In this document: positions 22,253-37,439 of the stretch, piece by piece
How positions within the stretch are numbered: position 1 is the first letter of the stretch
How the letters are laid out: each line of letters begins with the position of its first letter
Assembly: GCA_022605405.1 (NCBI GenBank)
Contig: JABYQQ010000001.1
Location: 3,472,001 to 3,536,000 of the forward strand
Source of the DNA: Earliella scabrosa
Lineage: Eukaryota; Basidiomycota; Agaricomycetes; Polyporales; Polyporaceae
Direction of reading: 5' to 3'
DNA length: 64,000 nt
Program-made: the position numbers and the translations under genes
The notes under the pieces: generated by a model
Seen by the model: only the letters and a program-made list of their open reading frames with translations
What the model was told of the DNA's origin: nothing
Database searches by the model: none

Positions 22253-23188
22253 GTCGGACGGTCTTGAGGCTTGAGGGGATGGGTGTCCTGGCTATGCGAT
22301 TGAGTGTGGATGGGCGATTGCAGTTCACAAAGTAAGGTTTGATGGCAGATGAGCTCCGACTGAACTTGCAGCCACTGCTCATAGACGCCAGCGAGCGCTT
22401 CCAGGCGCCAATCGCGCTTGACTCTGGGTTGGCTGGAGTGGCGTCAGTGGCAGTGGCACGGCGACGGAGGCACGCCGACCCTCACGACCACGCTCGTTTC
22501 GTCCCTGCTCGAGCTCGTCCGAGTCGGTGGTCGGGGTGCAATCTCGAGCCCGAGTCCAGTCCATGTAGGATCCCTGAATTGACGCGCTGAATACTCTGTG
22601 AATACTACTCCCGCCCGAGATTCTGTGCCTTGCCTGTCTGTTCGTGCCAGGTTCGTGCCAGGTTCATGTCTCTCGCTGTGATGCGCTCTATCTCCCCCTG
22701 CTCCTCCCCTCTCGCACGGACGCATATCTTCGGTCACAAAACCGGACAGCGCTCCTGCCAAAGGCCCGCCGTACCTGTGCCGTCCAATCCATGCCTCCTG
22801 TGCCTTCCTCGCCGTCCTATCGCGCCCTTGCTCGCTATCGTCCGGCGTGAAGACGGCGCAAAGGGGACAGCGAAGACTGCCCGCGTCACTGTGCCCTGCA
22901 TCTCGCGCACGTCGTCCCAGACTCTGAGTCCTGACTGGCAGAAGAAAGTGCGCCCGGCGCGCGCGAATGTACCTAGCGCGAATCGATCTCGAGTGGATAA
23001 TCTCTTTGGGCCCCAGACTGCGGACGGGTACTTAGGCCATCATCGCACGCACGCGCACCTCTTCACCCGCACGCCCGCACACATAAATACGCTTACCGAC
23101 CTCTCTTCCCGTCCCCTGCCACAGTTCTTGCTCTTCCTCTCTTTCTTGCCACGACCGTCCATCGCCTTGTCCTTCAAACGCACTTGCC
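22253..23188. promoter_or_regulatory. Divergent promoter, RPS8 and UGP1
   Basis: The 936 bp between two divergent start codons is presumably bidirectional promoter and 5' UTR. The UGP1 side is strongly pyrimidine-rich from about 23100 to the ATG and has a TATA-like CATAAATA about 105 bp upstream of it. The long frame at 22630-23448 is a product of this composition and is not called a gene. Confidence 0.5.
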
Positions 23189-25247
<2,059 letters not shown>

Positions 25248-25911
25248 GAGGCGAGCTATTACCCACTCAAGATACCCCTCGCCCCGACTCCTCTGACTTA
25301 CGCATTGTTATACTATTCACGAACGAGAACTAATTGCTCCCATCTGTATCATTCTCATCCCATAGAGTTTCTTCGCGCTGTTGCGTTAGCTTACTAGACA
25401 TACACGGTACATGGACAGGAATCTTCGGTGGACATTTGGGTATGTGTTTGCAAACCCTGTCATCCCTCGCGATACGATCGGAAATTCCATGCTCGCACTC
25501 TTGGTCTGCCAGCTACATATGATGGCAGTGCCAGAGTTGAACGTTGAACTCTGACTGACGAGATGTTCCTGTCACGGCTGAGCGCTGAGCGCTGAGTGAT
25601 AAGTCGTCCTCCAACCCAACATTGGACGTGTCGTCGCGCCCGGACTCCATGCTCTACTCGGCATCCGTGAGTCTCGGCCGCGGTCTGCGGTATAGTTCCG
25701 ATCCCAATGTCGAGCTACAATATTTATCGACTGGGTCGGACATGGGGATGATGCATGATGCTCGGAGGAGTACGTCACCGCAAGGGCGCAGCGGAGAAGC
25801 TCCCCCGCTGACTCAACTTACATAGTCTCACACGTCTCTATTCAGTCGATCGCATAACTCAGGACTCTCACCTCCACCCACCATCCACCACGAACGACCA
25901 ACGTCCTCCGA
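25248..25911. other. Intergenic, UGP1 3' side and epoxide-hydrolase promoter
   Basis: No gene seen. A short GCTGAGC repeat (GGCTGAGCGCTGAGCGCTGAG) is present near 25577-25597. Confidence 0.5.
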
Positions 25912-27566
25912 ATGTCTGCTGGTCTAGAACGACCGTTCAAGTTGCGCGTTCCCGACGCCGATCTCCAACTCCTCCAAAAGAAGCTTAACCTCACCCGGTA
26001 CCCGAACGAGCTCGACGATGCCGGCTGGAACTACGGTGTCCCGCTCGCTCACGTCCAGCGGCTCGTCGAACATTGGAAAGATGGATTCGACTGGCGCAAG
26101 TCCGAGGATGAGATCAACAAGTTGCCGCAGTTCACGCGTGACATTCCTGTGGATGGGTTTGGCACGCTCAGCATTCACTATGTGCACCAGCAAAGTGCGT
26201 GCGAGGGCGCCGTCCCGCTCTTGTTCATCCACGGTTGTAGGTGTCCACGTCTAAGTCGTGTGCGAGCGTAGAGCTGACTCGTAACACTTTCCTCTCATCA
26301 GGGCCGGGTCATTTCCTAGAGGTGCGGAAGATACTCCCACTGTTGGCGGCTCCGGACTGGCCAGACCAGCCGAGCTTCCATGTGGTTGCTCTGAGCCTGC
26401 CCGGCTTCGGCTTCTCGGAGGCACACAAACAACCGGGGTTCGCCTCTCGTCAGTACGCTGAGGTTGGTTTCAGTGCGAGTGGGGTGCACAGAGTAATGGG
26501 ACTGATTGCATGACACACCCAGGTCGCGAACAAACTCATGCTCAGTTTGGGGTATAACGAGTACGGTAGGTGATTCTCCCCAAGGCACGTCGTGGTTTGT
26601 TTTGGCTGAGTGGTTCGGAATGTGATACAGTCGTACAGGGAGGTGATTGGGGTCATTATGTGAGTTCCATGGCTTTCTGCGAGAGGACGCAGGTTCTCAT
26701 CACCTTTCACGCATTACAGATCGCTGCCTACCTTGCCACGCAGTTTGCGCACACTCATGTGAAGGGGTGGCTGTCGAACTTCACAGATCTCGAGTTCTCC
26801 GTTAAACAGTCGTCGCCATCTCATAAGTAATCGTGGGCTTGCAGCGCGCTTCCACCTTCACTGTTCTCGTTCCCTAGGCTCTACCTCACCCACCTTCTTA
26901 CGCCATATACAGAGTGGGAGAAACGGGGTATGAAGAGAACTCATGAGTTCAGATCAACTGGTAGGGGCTACTCGCACGAGCAAGCGACACAACCGCAGAC
27001 GCTCGGGTACTCCCTGGCGGATTCACCCGTTGGGCTCCTGGCATGGATCTACGAGAAACTCGTTTCCTGGAGCGACTCATATTCATGGGACGATGACGAA
27101 GGTAGGTCTCGAAATCTAATGAGGGTTTTTGTCTTTGTGATGATGACGCACCAAAACAGTCCTAGAGTGGGTATCCATGTACTGGTTTTCTCGCGCTGGG
27201 CCGGCGGCATCGGTGCGCATCTACAAGGAGATGACGACGAGATTCACGCGATTGGCAATTGCTGGCGTGAAGTGGACGTCCATCCCGCTTGGCTTTGCGA
27301 AGTTCCCAAAGGAACTCAACCAAGTGCCTGGAACGTGCGTATGCAACATCAGTCGGCTTCGTAACTACGCTAGACTGCTGACCGGTGGCTGGGGGGACAG
27401 ATGGCTCCGCACCCTCGGAAACGTCGTGTTCGAGTCGGAACATGAGCACGGCGGCCATTTTGCGGCGCACGAAGAGCCGGAGGAGCTGGTCAAGGACATA
27501 AGAGCCATGTTCGGGAAGGGGGGACCTGCGTTTGGGGTCGTTCCAGGGAAGAATGGTTACGCTTGA
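25912..27566 (+). CDS. Epoxide hydrolase (EHN plus alpha/beta-hydrolase)
   Basis: Hydrolyses epoxides to diols, probably in detoxification or lipid metabolism; the substrate cannot be told from sequence. ATG 25912 opens the N-terminal EHN domain (FKLRVPDADLQLLQKKLNL, RYPNELDDAGWNYGVP, HWKDGFDWR). The oxyanion motif HGWPG is split by an intron (HG at about 26235, WPG from about 26303). Then come SLPGFGFSEA, the nucleophile elbow GGDWG (about 26645) and, at the end, the catalytic His region EHGGHFAAHEEPEEL. It stops at 27566. Seven or more short introns are inferred. The microsomal-type order of domains is complete, and no membrane anchor is seen at the N-terminus. Confidence 0.88.
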
Positions 27567-27900
27567 TCGACACGACTCGGAGTGTACTGTGACCATGAAC
27601 TCGAAAGTTGATGTTAGAAGTACTAGTGTCCCGGACTCCCGGACTATGGATCCGTATGACGCCTCATTGGTGGTGATTCATTGAGGAGCACTTCGTCGAA
27701 GTGAGTTTGCTTGCATGATTGGTTATCTTTGGAACATTGGCAGCGGCGAGCATTGCGTTTTTGGGGCGTCTAATACCAGGACGAGCGTCTGAGTTGCCAA
27801 ACGCGGAAAATAAGCGGGCGGGCCGGAAGCAAAACTTTTGGACGGTAGGACGGACACTCTCGCGCGACGTCCATCTCTATCACCAGATCCGCCGCCAAAG

Positions 27901-30900
27901 ATGGTCTCGTCTTTGGCAGAGCAGCTCGCAAAAAGCGCGTCTCTGAACGCAAATCTCCTCAGCGAAAAGACTCGCAAGCAGGCTGTCTCGGAATCCTACC
28001 TGTTCTCTCCAAAGGAAGCTCGGCAACATGACTTGGACTCTCTCCATGCCCTGGGAGTCAACGGGTTTCTACAGCTCAAGTCTTTGCAGCCAGACCTGGC
28101 ACGTTTCGAGCATGCCTTGTTCTCAGACTCTGCCAAAAATCTCGACAGGACTCTCCAGCCCGCGGCCCAGAATACACAGCTCGACACTACTATCGCTGCT
28201 TTCCTCCCTTTGCTAGGCCCGTTCTTGCTCGAAGCACCCACGGGAAAGGTGTTGGAGTGGATGGTTCGTAGATTCAGGTAAGCCCTCAGCTAGCTCTTGC
28301 CACTTCTGCCACTTTTGCCACACTGTTTTCAGTCCCTTCATCATCTTCTCAACGCTCTGCGTATTGGACGACGGAACCGTCTAGCCGTTCGCATATCGTG
28401 CAAGCTAGTACATGTTCCTCCACCTTGCTGTTCAGACGCGAAGTTCGCATGGACGTTTCTAACACCATGAACGCACAGGATACATGAATTCAATGTTGCG
28501 TCAGTCGTCGCGGTTTTCCTGCCTTACCACGAAACACCGCACTTTACGAAGATGGTCTCCATATTACACATCTCGTGAGTTGCATGCCCACTTCCAGGTC
28601 TCAGTCCTCATATCGCGGCTACAAGTGATGCGTCCCCTTTGCGATTCCTCCAAGCATACAAGACGGCTGCCAAACCGTTGCATAGACCACTTCTCGTGCG
28701 CGACATGATCACTACCCCTGAGGTCACCCGTCTTGTCGTGGGTATCCTCCCGGATGTCCTACAGAAGCATAGTGGTGGCCTTCACCGCGCCCTCATTGCG
28801 TTCCACGCCGGCGTACTGTTGGAATATGTGGCAAAGTGCAAAGTACTCGACGAGAACGCCATCGCAATTCTGCTCCCAGCCGCGATGGAAACATTGCAAA
28901 GCCCAAGCCAGACCGATGGTCTCCACAAGGCCGCATTACTTCACGAGATGATTGTAAGGTTGACACTCGTCTGCAATCGAGGCGCCATACTCACTTGTCC
29001 ACAGCTCGGAAGCTTCCTCGTCCTCGCGGCTATCTCACAGAAGACGCATCTAACGTCGAAGGGTGTCAAGTCAATACTGGTTGCAATCGCGGGTTGTGCA
29101 GAGCGTGTCTCGCCCAAGCAGTTGGTGCGAACTCTCGTGTCCGTATGCGCGTCCCAAGATCAGCTGGAGAAAATGCCTGGAACTGTCGTCAAGACACTGC
29201 TCACTATGCCGTACGCGTGCGCTTCGCATTACCAATGAATCATTCTGATGAAGCATAATAGGAGTATTGACGTCGAGCTGGTTGATGCAATGGCTTGGAC
29301 AGGCGCGGAGAGGCTGCTCGTGCCTCTCATTCGCAGTTTGATCTCACAGTATGTTCACAAACCCAATGACGATCCTTGAGTGACAACTTACAGCCGATTA
29401 ACATAGACTCGATAACTCTGCTGCCGCTACAATCGTGGCGTTATTACTCACTTCACGTACACTCCTCCCTGCTGTTGGCATTTACTCCGCATCTACGCTT
29501 CTACGTCGCCTTATCCAGAGCGACTCAAGTGAAACACAAGCAATGTCGTGGCGGGACCTGCTCTCTCAGCTTCACCAACGGCATCCCAAGTTCGTGCAGG
29601 CGGCGTCGCAAACTGTCGTGGAAGAGGACGAGAGCAACAGGGATGCTGTAGAACAATTGGTCTTTTCCCTATCAGTAGTGAGTTATGTCCACAATCCCGC
29701 TATGGTTCGAATCTTTACAGCCCGATCCAGCATACCGTCAGTCTGACAACCGATGACGCACGAACGGAAAATGCGTTGGTTGGTTCCTCCAGCGCAGATG
29801 CGATGGTCCGCGCCAAAGCAGTTCGGGATCTCATTGCTCGTTTGGGCGATGACAGTGTCGCTCAGACGGAAGTCGTAAGCTGAACTTTTGCCTTTCAGGT
29901 GTCGTTCAAAGTACTGATGTTGTCACAGCAGTCTGTATCGTCAGCGCTGCTGCTCCGAGTGAATGACACATCGATCCACGTGCTTCAAACGCTCTACACC
30001 ACCTCACCCGAGACTGTCACTCAAGCATTCTTGAGCCTCTCTCCGACGGCGTACCTGGATGCACTCAAGCAAGCGTTACACGACACGTCTTCGAAGATGT
30101 CGCGTGATGTCATTCGTGCACATCTCACATTCCTTCTATCGCACTTCCTCCCTGGGGCGGCCGCTTCTTCTGCGCCGGAAGATGATCATGAAGGAGATGA
30201 GTCCGAAGAGAATCGTGAGCGTGCACGGCGTGTGTTCATGGAGATCCTCATGCCCTTTCTCCTCTACTCCAAACCGCGCATGAAGACCGCGCAAGCTGTG
30301 TGGGAGATACTTGAGTCTACAGAAGGTGGCGGAGTCTCCTTCGAACTGCTTGGAGGGTGTGTGGACGCGATGAAGTGGGAGCAGGCCAGACCCGTTGCAG
30401 GCGCGAAAGACAAAGATGGCGTCAACAATGAAGGTATTGATGTTGCGCTATCACCCAAGGTGAATCTCGCAGTTGCGGCAAAAATTGCAGGTCGGCCTTC
30501 CTTGTCTTTCTTGCGGAGACCATTGTTGACCAGGTTATCAGATAACATCCTCGCGTCGAATTTCTTCAAGGAGAATTTCCACGGCCTCCTCGAGAGATTG
30601 TGTGATGAGAACCCTCATGGACGTGCACTCGCATATCTTGTCACGCGTGCACTGCTCAACCGCTTGAGCGGAGAACAACGCGTCGAAGCAGGTCACCGCG
30701 TTCTTGAGGCAATGCAGCTTGCGACACTCGAGGGCATGGGCGACTTCATGCGTGGTGTAGAGGATGTCGGCAGCGTAAGCACCAAATCGGGATCGCCTCG
30801 TCAACGTTTTTGCTGATCCCTCTCTTTTTTCCGCCAGTTCCTCGACGACACAAGCGTCGGAAGTGCCGTCGTGATGAAGCCTAGCAGTCCAAATACCTTA

Positions 30901-33900
30901 CATCGCCTCCAGATTTCGGTCTTGTCTGTGCTGCCGAATTTCCCGCGCCCTTCGGGTGTCCCATTGGAGTGGTTGGCCGAGTACCCTCCCCTTTTGGTCA
31001 GTATCATGTCACCGCGGATGCTGTAACTGCTGACCTCTTAGCCTCGATGCAGTCGGCCTCTACCAATGATACTCGAGCCGCACGTTACATACATCTTCTA
31101 CGCGCGGTTTATCGCCTTAGCAACTCTTCGGCCTCTTTGCCGGTACTCTCTACACATCTACTCCGCACCCTCTTCATCAACCTCGGCGACGACGCTCTCT
31201 CCTTCCTCGCAGGTATCTGGCTAACAGCCGAAGTAGCAGAGAGCCCAGCCCACATCCAGTATGCGGCACTCAGGCACGCGTGCGCGTTTCTCGAAGCACA
31301 TGTGGCGACACAGCGCATAATTGACTTCCAGACGGTGCTCCCTGCCCTGATCGTCATGCTGCAGAGCCAGGATACCGGCGTGCGCGACGCTGCACTGCGA
31401 TGCATCGCAGTGATCATTAAGCTCAGCTACACGAAGGAAGCAGAGGCAGTTTACGCGTTCGATGCGATATATGGCACTGGTTCTGGTACGTCACATAGAT
31501 GCAATGGATCAACGCGAGGCTGACTGTGCATATAGCGACGTTGCAGTACTTGGATTGGCCCGATTTTCAGAAATACATGAAGTCGTTTGGCGAGAGCCGA
31601 GACCATCTCCTACACGATGCCGACTATGTGCAAACGTTCCATCGGGAGCACCTCTCGCAGCATAGGGGCGACCCGAAGAAGCTTGCTGGGTACGTTCGAC
31701 CCTTATTGGACTGCTGTGCAGAGAACTTGCTCTCACGACCGTATTTCGTTTGTAGGTATAAGCAGCGCGTGCTTTGCTACTTGCTATCCCACGCGAACAG
31801 CTGCCCTCTTCTCAACGTCAAATCTGCACTACTCAACAGTTTGGCCATGGTCACGAACGAAGCTAAGGCACCGATGCTCCTCCCGACTATCGAGACGTTG
31901 TTCGGAATGCAAGATGTCTCAGTGGAGCGGTTCCAGAGTCTGGCGACTCTGACTGTGTCAGCATTCGAAGAATCATCCGCTGCAGAGTTGAACGTGGCTG
32001 AGAAACCCACCTGGAATGCATACGAGAAGTTGCTCGTGACTTCGTTGACGGACGGTATGCCCCATTGCATCAGACGAAGCAGCACAACTAATTAGTGATG
32101 CAGGTCGGTGGGCGGGTTCCAGAGATGTCATGTTGCACAACCTACAGCATGGCTTGTTTGCGAAACTCAACGTTGAGCGCAAGTTACAGCTATGTCAGTT
32201 ATTGTTACACGCCGGGGCTGAGAACGACTCGTCGGTGGGTACAAGATAATTTTCTCACTTGAGACTCACTGATCTCCGCGACAGTCGATCCTTTGTAAGA
32301 AGACACTAGCTGGCGTATTGGACGACGTCTCCCTCATTGTCCGCCTGCTGGGGTCGTTACAACCACAACCTAATCTCGATGTCACGGCTCCACCTGCGAC
32401 GAAGCGACCCAGAGTTGAGAAGTATGCGACACAGTTCTACTCAGTAACAACCTAAGACTGATATGTCTCCCGCCACAGGGATAGCTCGTCTGTTGCACGT
32501 CAAGAGCTATCGTCCCTTGCGATTCTCGCTGAGGTCATCTCTTCTCTAAAGATATCTGGCACCCTAGAGCTTGTGTCATGTCTCCTGGAGACCTTGCAAA
32601 AGGTTCTGAACAATGTATCCCCAGATGCAGCCGATAGACGGTTCATTGAACAACTGCTCATGTCGGCTACCGAGAACGTCGTGGAACACTTCCCGGTGAG
32701 TTTGCCTACAACAATGTCGCTGTGGACTTTGACTCACGTAGAGCAGGCTTCTACGTTGGTGCCACCCGGTGCCATCCGTGTAGATGCTCTTGTGGAGATG
32801 CTTCGAAGTAAGTTCGTCCATATGGGCGTCTCTATCAAATGACTGATTGCTTCTGCAGCGTCGGAGAACCCTCAGACTTTCCATCAGGCTTGTTTGCTCA
32901 TGGCCAGCCTCGCGCGCATGGCACCAGACGCTGTGCTACACAACGTCATGCCAATTTTCACGTTCATGGGCTCGAATGTCTTCCACCGGGACGATAGCTA
33001 TAGCTTCAGGGTGGTACAAAAGGTGAGTCTCCTACGGAGCTCCAGGACAGCCTACTGACTCCGCTGCAGACAATTGACAGTATTGTGCCCGTCATGGTGT
33101 CATCGTTGAAGGAGGCGCATGGGTCTGGTGTGAACCTATACGATGCCTCCAGGGAGTTCTTGCGTGTCTTCACCAACGCTGCTAATCATATCCCTCGCCA
33201 TCGCCGGGTCAAGTGAGTTCCCTGGTGCCCATCGTAGGGATTGCGCTGCTGATAAGAAGTCTTGTGTAGCTTTTTCTCCCATCTCGTCGACACTCTCGGC
33301 CCCGCTGATTTCCTCGCTCCAGTCACGATGCTTCTTGTCGACCGCCGCTCGAACAGAGTCGTGCGCCAGAACGCGACGGAATCTGCTGCATCTCTGTTCC
33401 TTCCTTTAACTGTCTTTGAGCGATATTCCTGTTCACTGCAGTTATCAGTGAGTGGCCACGTCATGCTCCAGCCTGCTCTGCTGATGTAGATTGGACCAGT
33501 CATGCGTGGAATGCGTTCGTGAAGTACAACGGCTTGCAATGGACGGCAATGCATCAATTCATCCATTCTTGGAAGACACCTCGTATGTATACTATGTATA
33601 CTAGCAGTCACCCTCTGCGTCATGCTCACATTGTTCCTAGCGATGACGAACCAGCGCACGCGGATATTGCTTCCAAGCGACGCGCAACTGCACTGCTCGT
33701 ATTTTGTGACCATGCCCTCAAGCGCCTACGGAGCACTTCGGTCGCACAGTCTGAAGAGGAGCGTGCAACCAGTCAGGAACTGCTGATCTCATTGCTCGCT
33801 GTGGCGACCGCGAAGCAGAACGACGACTCCTATAGCGAGGTCGTAGCAGCAGCTTCTACGAGCATGGCAAGCGCACTTGGCGTCATGTCGGCAACTGACT

Positions 33901-35843
33901 TCGTCGCCGGGATCCTCACAATGCTGCAGTCCGGTTCTACCAACGTCAGTAGCAACATGTCATGCCAATATTTGCTCGTGTCTGACAGCTGCTACAGGCA
34001 CAGGGCGGCGCTCTACAGCTGCTTGCGGAGCGTCTTCCAGAGGTTGCAGAGAAAGCACGTCGCAATCTTACACCGTCAATTGTCAAGATCGTTGATGTCA
34101 TCCGACAACTACTCCATGGGGTGCAAGATATCGCCATCGTACGTTCAGCGCTGCATGCACTTGCAGCGATCAGCAACACGCTTGCACCGGGAGAGGAAGG
34201 CGCGGTCACTGCTGCTGCCCCGATCGTCCTGAACCTCATATCACAAGAAGTACAGCGTGTGGCCGCGCTTCAGACCCTGCTTGCTCTTTCGTATGTCATT
34301 CTTCTCCATATTGCAGGTACAATCCTGACTGGACTCAGATCGACACTTGGTCCCCGTGCGATACCATATCTCAAGGACATCGTCAGAACAAGTGTCCTGT
34401 GTTGTCAGGAAGCCATCGACAGCGGGTCAGGTGAGCACACGAGAATTGCCCCGCTTGCAATTAGTCATTGACCGTACATGCTCTTAGACGAAGCTGGGGT
34501 GATTTCGACGGTGTCGAGCATCCTCCGCAATCTCCTCACTTCGATCCCGACATTTTGGGGAGAGACAGAGCTGCTATTGGTCATCGAGCTCTTTCTCAAC
34601 GGATCCCATGCGTCTGCTCCTGGCGGTGTCGACCTATCCCTGCTTGTCAAGACAGTCGCCAAGCGTGCTTCTCCAAACGTGCTGCTACCAACCCTCTCCA
34701 ACATGTGGTCACGTATACAGGCACAACCTGCGAAGTTCATGGCTTTCATACAGGTCGCCAAGATTTCGGTCAAGGCTGCCTCTCGACCTGCCGTCTTGGA
34801 GAATCTTCGGGAGCTCTTCAAGAGTTTCCTGTCGATGTTTGATGTCTGCGCAACTATAGAGACGCAGGAGGTTAGTCTCATTCGCACAGCTGTCTGGTCA
34901 GGGCTCACCCATGACAAGGTTGAGAGTGCCTTGATCAATGCCTTCGTTGAAGTCGTGGTCAAGCTGAACGAGACTGCTTTCCGTCCTATCTTCCGGAAAA
35001 TGTTTGATTGGGCTTTTGCCTCCGGTATGTGGTGTGTTCTTCCGTTTGGCGATAGGCATCATTGACCACTCTCCAGAGTCGGACAAGCGGAGGGTAGTGT
35101 TCTGTCACGTTTACTCTTCGCTCCTCGACTTCTTCAAGGTAAGCATCCAGTTTGATACTCGGGTTCGCGGGGACCACGGCTCACGTCGTCATAGGCATTA
35201 ATGGTTCCATACATGTCGTTCACTTGGCAAGCGTTCGTAGACACGCTCCGTGATCATGCCTCTGCGACTCGCGAGGACGGACGATTATGGTTGTCTGTTC
35301 TTCAGACCCTGTCGAAGGCCCTCTCCGCGGACGAGGATAAGGGTACGTATCTCCATCTCATGTAAGCTCATGTATTGAGAAGCGTGTTCCAGTATTCTGG
35401 CGTAGCGACAAGCTCCGGCAATTGGTCCCTTTGGCCGTCCAGCAGGTACCTGTCGCCATCGACGTCAACATATTGGACGGCAAGAGCGCAGTTTCGGAAC
35501 TCCTGACATCAGTGCTGTCGATGCTCGATGACGATGTGATGGCCAAATCTCTGAATCTGGACGTCCTGATGCACTGTCGGTCGGAGGACGCACGCGTACG
35601 CCTTTTCAGTCTGACTTGCGCGGAACAGCTGTGGCGTGCCCACGGCGACAAGCTACTTGGTATGTTCGCTTGAGGTTGAGTTCATTTCGTGATGACTGAC
35701 TCATTGGAATGTCAGGGTTTGTTGCAGAGACTGCAACATTTATCGCGGAAGCTGCGGAGGACGAGAACGATCGCGTGGTACGCGAAGCGCACAAGCTGAA
35801 GGCGGCTGTCGAGGCCATCGGAGGCAGTATCGACATTGCATAG
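27901..35843 (+). CDS. UTP10: U3 snoRNP component UTP10 (HEATR1 family)
   Basis: A HEAT-repeat scaffold of the t-UTP subcomplex, which acts in the nucleolus in rRNA transcription and 18S rRNA processing. The N-terminus is diagnostic: [18 protein letters not shown], then [20 protein letters not shown] and [20 protein letters not shown]. About twenty or more short introns break the rest into helical exons typical of HEAT repeats. The C-terminal BP28CT-like region includes [19 protein letters not shown] and [18 protein letters not shown]. The protein ends [20 protein letters not shown] with TAG at 35841-35843. The expected size of roughly 2,000 residues fits an 8-kb gene. Exon ends were not all resolved. 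It converges on RPL38. Confidence 0.92.
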
Positions 35844-36434
35844 GTGTTCGTATGTCTGTAGTGTGTATGTTGCAAGCAATATGTTTCATGTTGGGTGATC
35901 TACCCATGGTGTCAACGTCGCCTTGCTGCATGTTTCCCTTCTTGCTCCAAATTCTGCACATGTAACTGGCTATGCAGGAGTAATCTTTCCGTCGAACAAC
36001 CCACAAGGCGATATTGAACTGCGGAACCATGTCAGGATGCGTTTCGGATGGCTGTACATCTCGCCGGTGACCCCACATGGGCGGCTCAAGAGTCCCAGAA
36101 TCGTGCCAGTTCATCCACCTCCGAAGAACATCCCGATCGGAGCGAAGAGGAGCAACACATCGTCTCTGAGTCATTGCTGAACGCTCCTGTGTCAGCACAG
36201 TCGCTGACGAGTGTTATAGTAATCGACGCGGGGTGAGGAACTGACATGTTTCAGAAACGCACCCAAGGGCCGACACCCGACAATCGAGCTTGGTCATATC
36301 CGTGGTTCCCATGTGTATTATGATGGAAATACATGCGTGATGGTGGTGGTGGGTGGAGGACATGGCCTAATGCATAGAATACACGCGACGCAGCATAACG
36401 CGGAGGAAGGAGATCCCGAGCAGGAATAGGGCGT
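35844..36434. other. Convergent 3' intergenic region
   Basis: Shared 3' flank of UTP10 (plus) and RPL38 (minus). Short frames on both strands (35923-36180, 35740-36198) are not supported by any domain. Confidence 0.5.
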
Positions 36435-36888
36435 CTACTTCTTTTTCGGCGTGTCCTTGATCTCCTCGACGTTGAGACCTATACGCGCGAGGACGCGAAG
36501 GTTCAGAGGGGAGACGAGGAAGAGGGTTGGTCGGTTTCAACGCACCTGGTGGCAGACTCTGTTGGAGCTTTTCTGCTTTCTCAGGATCGTCGAGGGAAAG
36601 GGTGTAGAGGTATCGTGAGCACCGGATCTTGAACTTGGTCTTTGTCTTGCCACCGGGTACCCGCGGGGCAATCTTCTTTATGCGTGCCGCTGCAGGTAGC
36701 AAGGGCGAGGTCGGAAGGGTGTGGTCGGTACAGGACTAGTAGTGTGAGGAGAGAGCTAGGAGAACGCACCCTTGGCATCCTTCCTCCGGGCGATGTCGAT
36801 GAATTGCTTGATGTCGCGGATCTCTTTAGGCTGCAGAACGCGGTGAGCCCAGGTGGGCGCGGAGGACGAGGAGAGGAGGACAGACCAT
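36435..36888 (-). CDS. RPL38: 60S ribosomal protein L38 (eL38)
   Basis: Small structural protein of the large ribosomal subunit. Four exons join in phase (36888-36886, 36830-36770, 36689-36546, 36478-36435) to give 83 residues, slightly longer than the usual 70-80. The first exon is only the ATG, a layout frequent in basidiomycete ribosomal genes. Recognisable blocks are [35 protein letters not shown] and [12 protein letters not shown], ending KDTPKKK. It lies downstream of the convergent UTP10 and on the same strand as the FLC gene to its right. Confidence 0.95.
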
Positions 36889-37439
36889 TTTGGCGTGAGT
36901 CTTGAAGCTGCCCGTGCGCTGCTCTTGCTCTTGCCTGCCTTCTCCTTCGACTGCCATTTCCTCTCCCGGTGGCTGAGATCCGATCGGCAGCTATACAGTA
37001 CCCGGCAGTTGCCGAAGCACATCGGCACCTACGGCACGGTGGTCCGCAATCCTGGCGAGAGCACTTGCAGCTCCATTGGCTCAAGACTCAGGCAGAGTGT
37101 GTTCGCGTTGCTATCGAAAAGCAGCTCGAGTACAGTGCGATAAGATAGAATTGCCGTCTAGAGGTATGTGACTATGCGTTACGTATGTTATGCAGGACTA
37201 GCGTTGCAGCCGTGCGGGTCAACGCAGAGGCTGAGCTAGTGGAGTGATATGGTAACGTTCAACACGAGGCAATGGCGGGTCAATGTGTGTAGTGAGGATA
37301 GACGGGAAGATGGGGAGGGTGCAATGTACACTATTGGCTACTACTGCTTCGTCATGATCAATGCAAAAGAGACCGAGTCCGATGGATGAGATGGGGATGG
37401 GGGTAAGTGCAGCGAAAACGTAATCAAAGAAACTGACAT
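36889..37439. promoter_or_regulatory. RPL38 promoter and FLC 3' flank
   Basis: No gene seen. It contains the RPL38 5' region and the 3' UTR of the FLC-like gene, both on the minus strand. Confidence 0.4.

Noticed and set aside
35923..36180. Short plus-strand gene after UTP10
   Set aside because: No domain, it lies in the 3' intergenic region, and it is overlapped by an equally long minus-strand frame.
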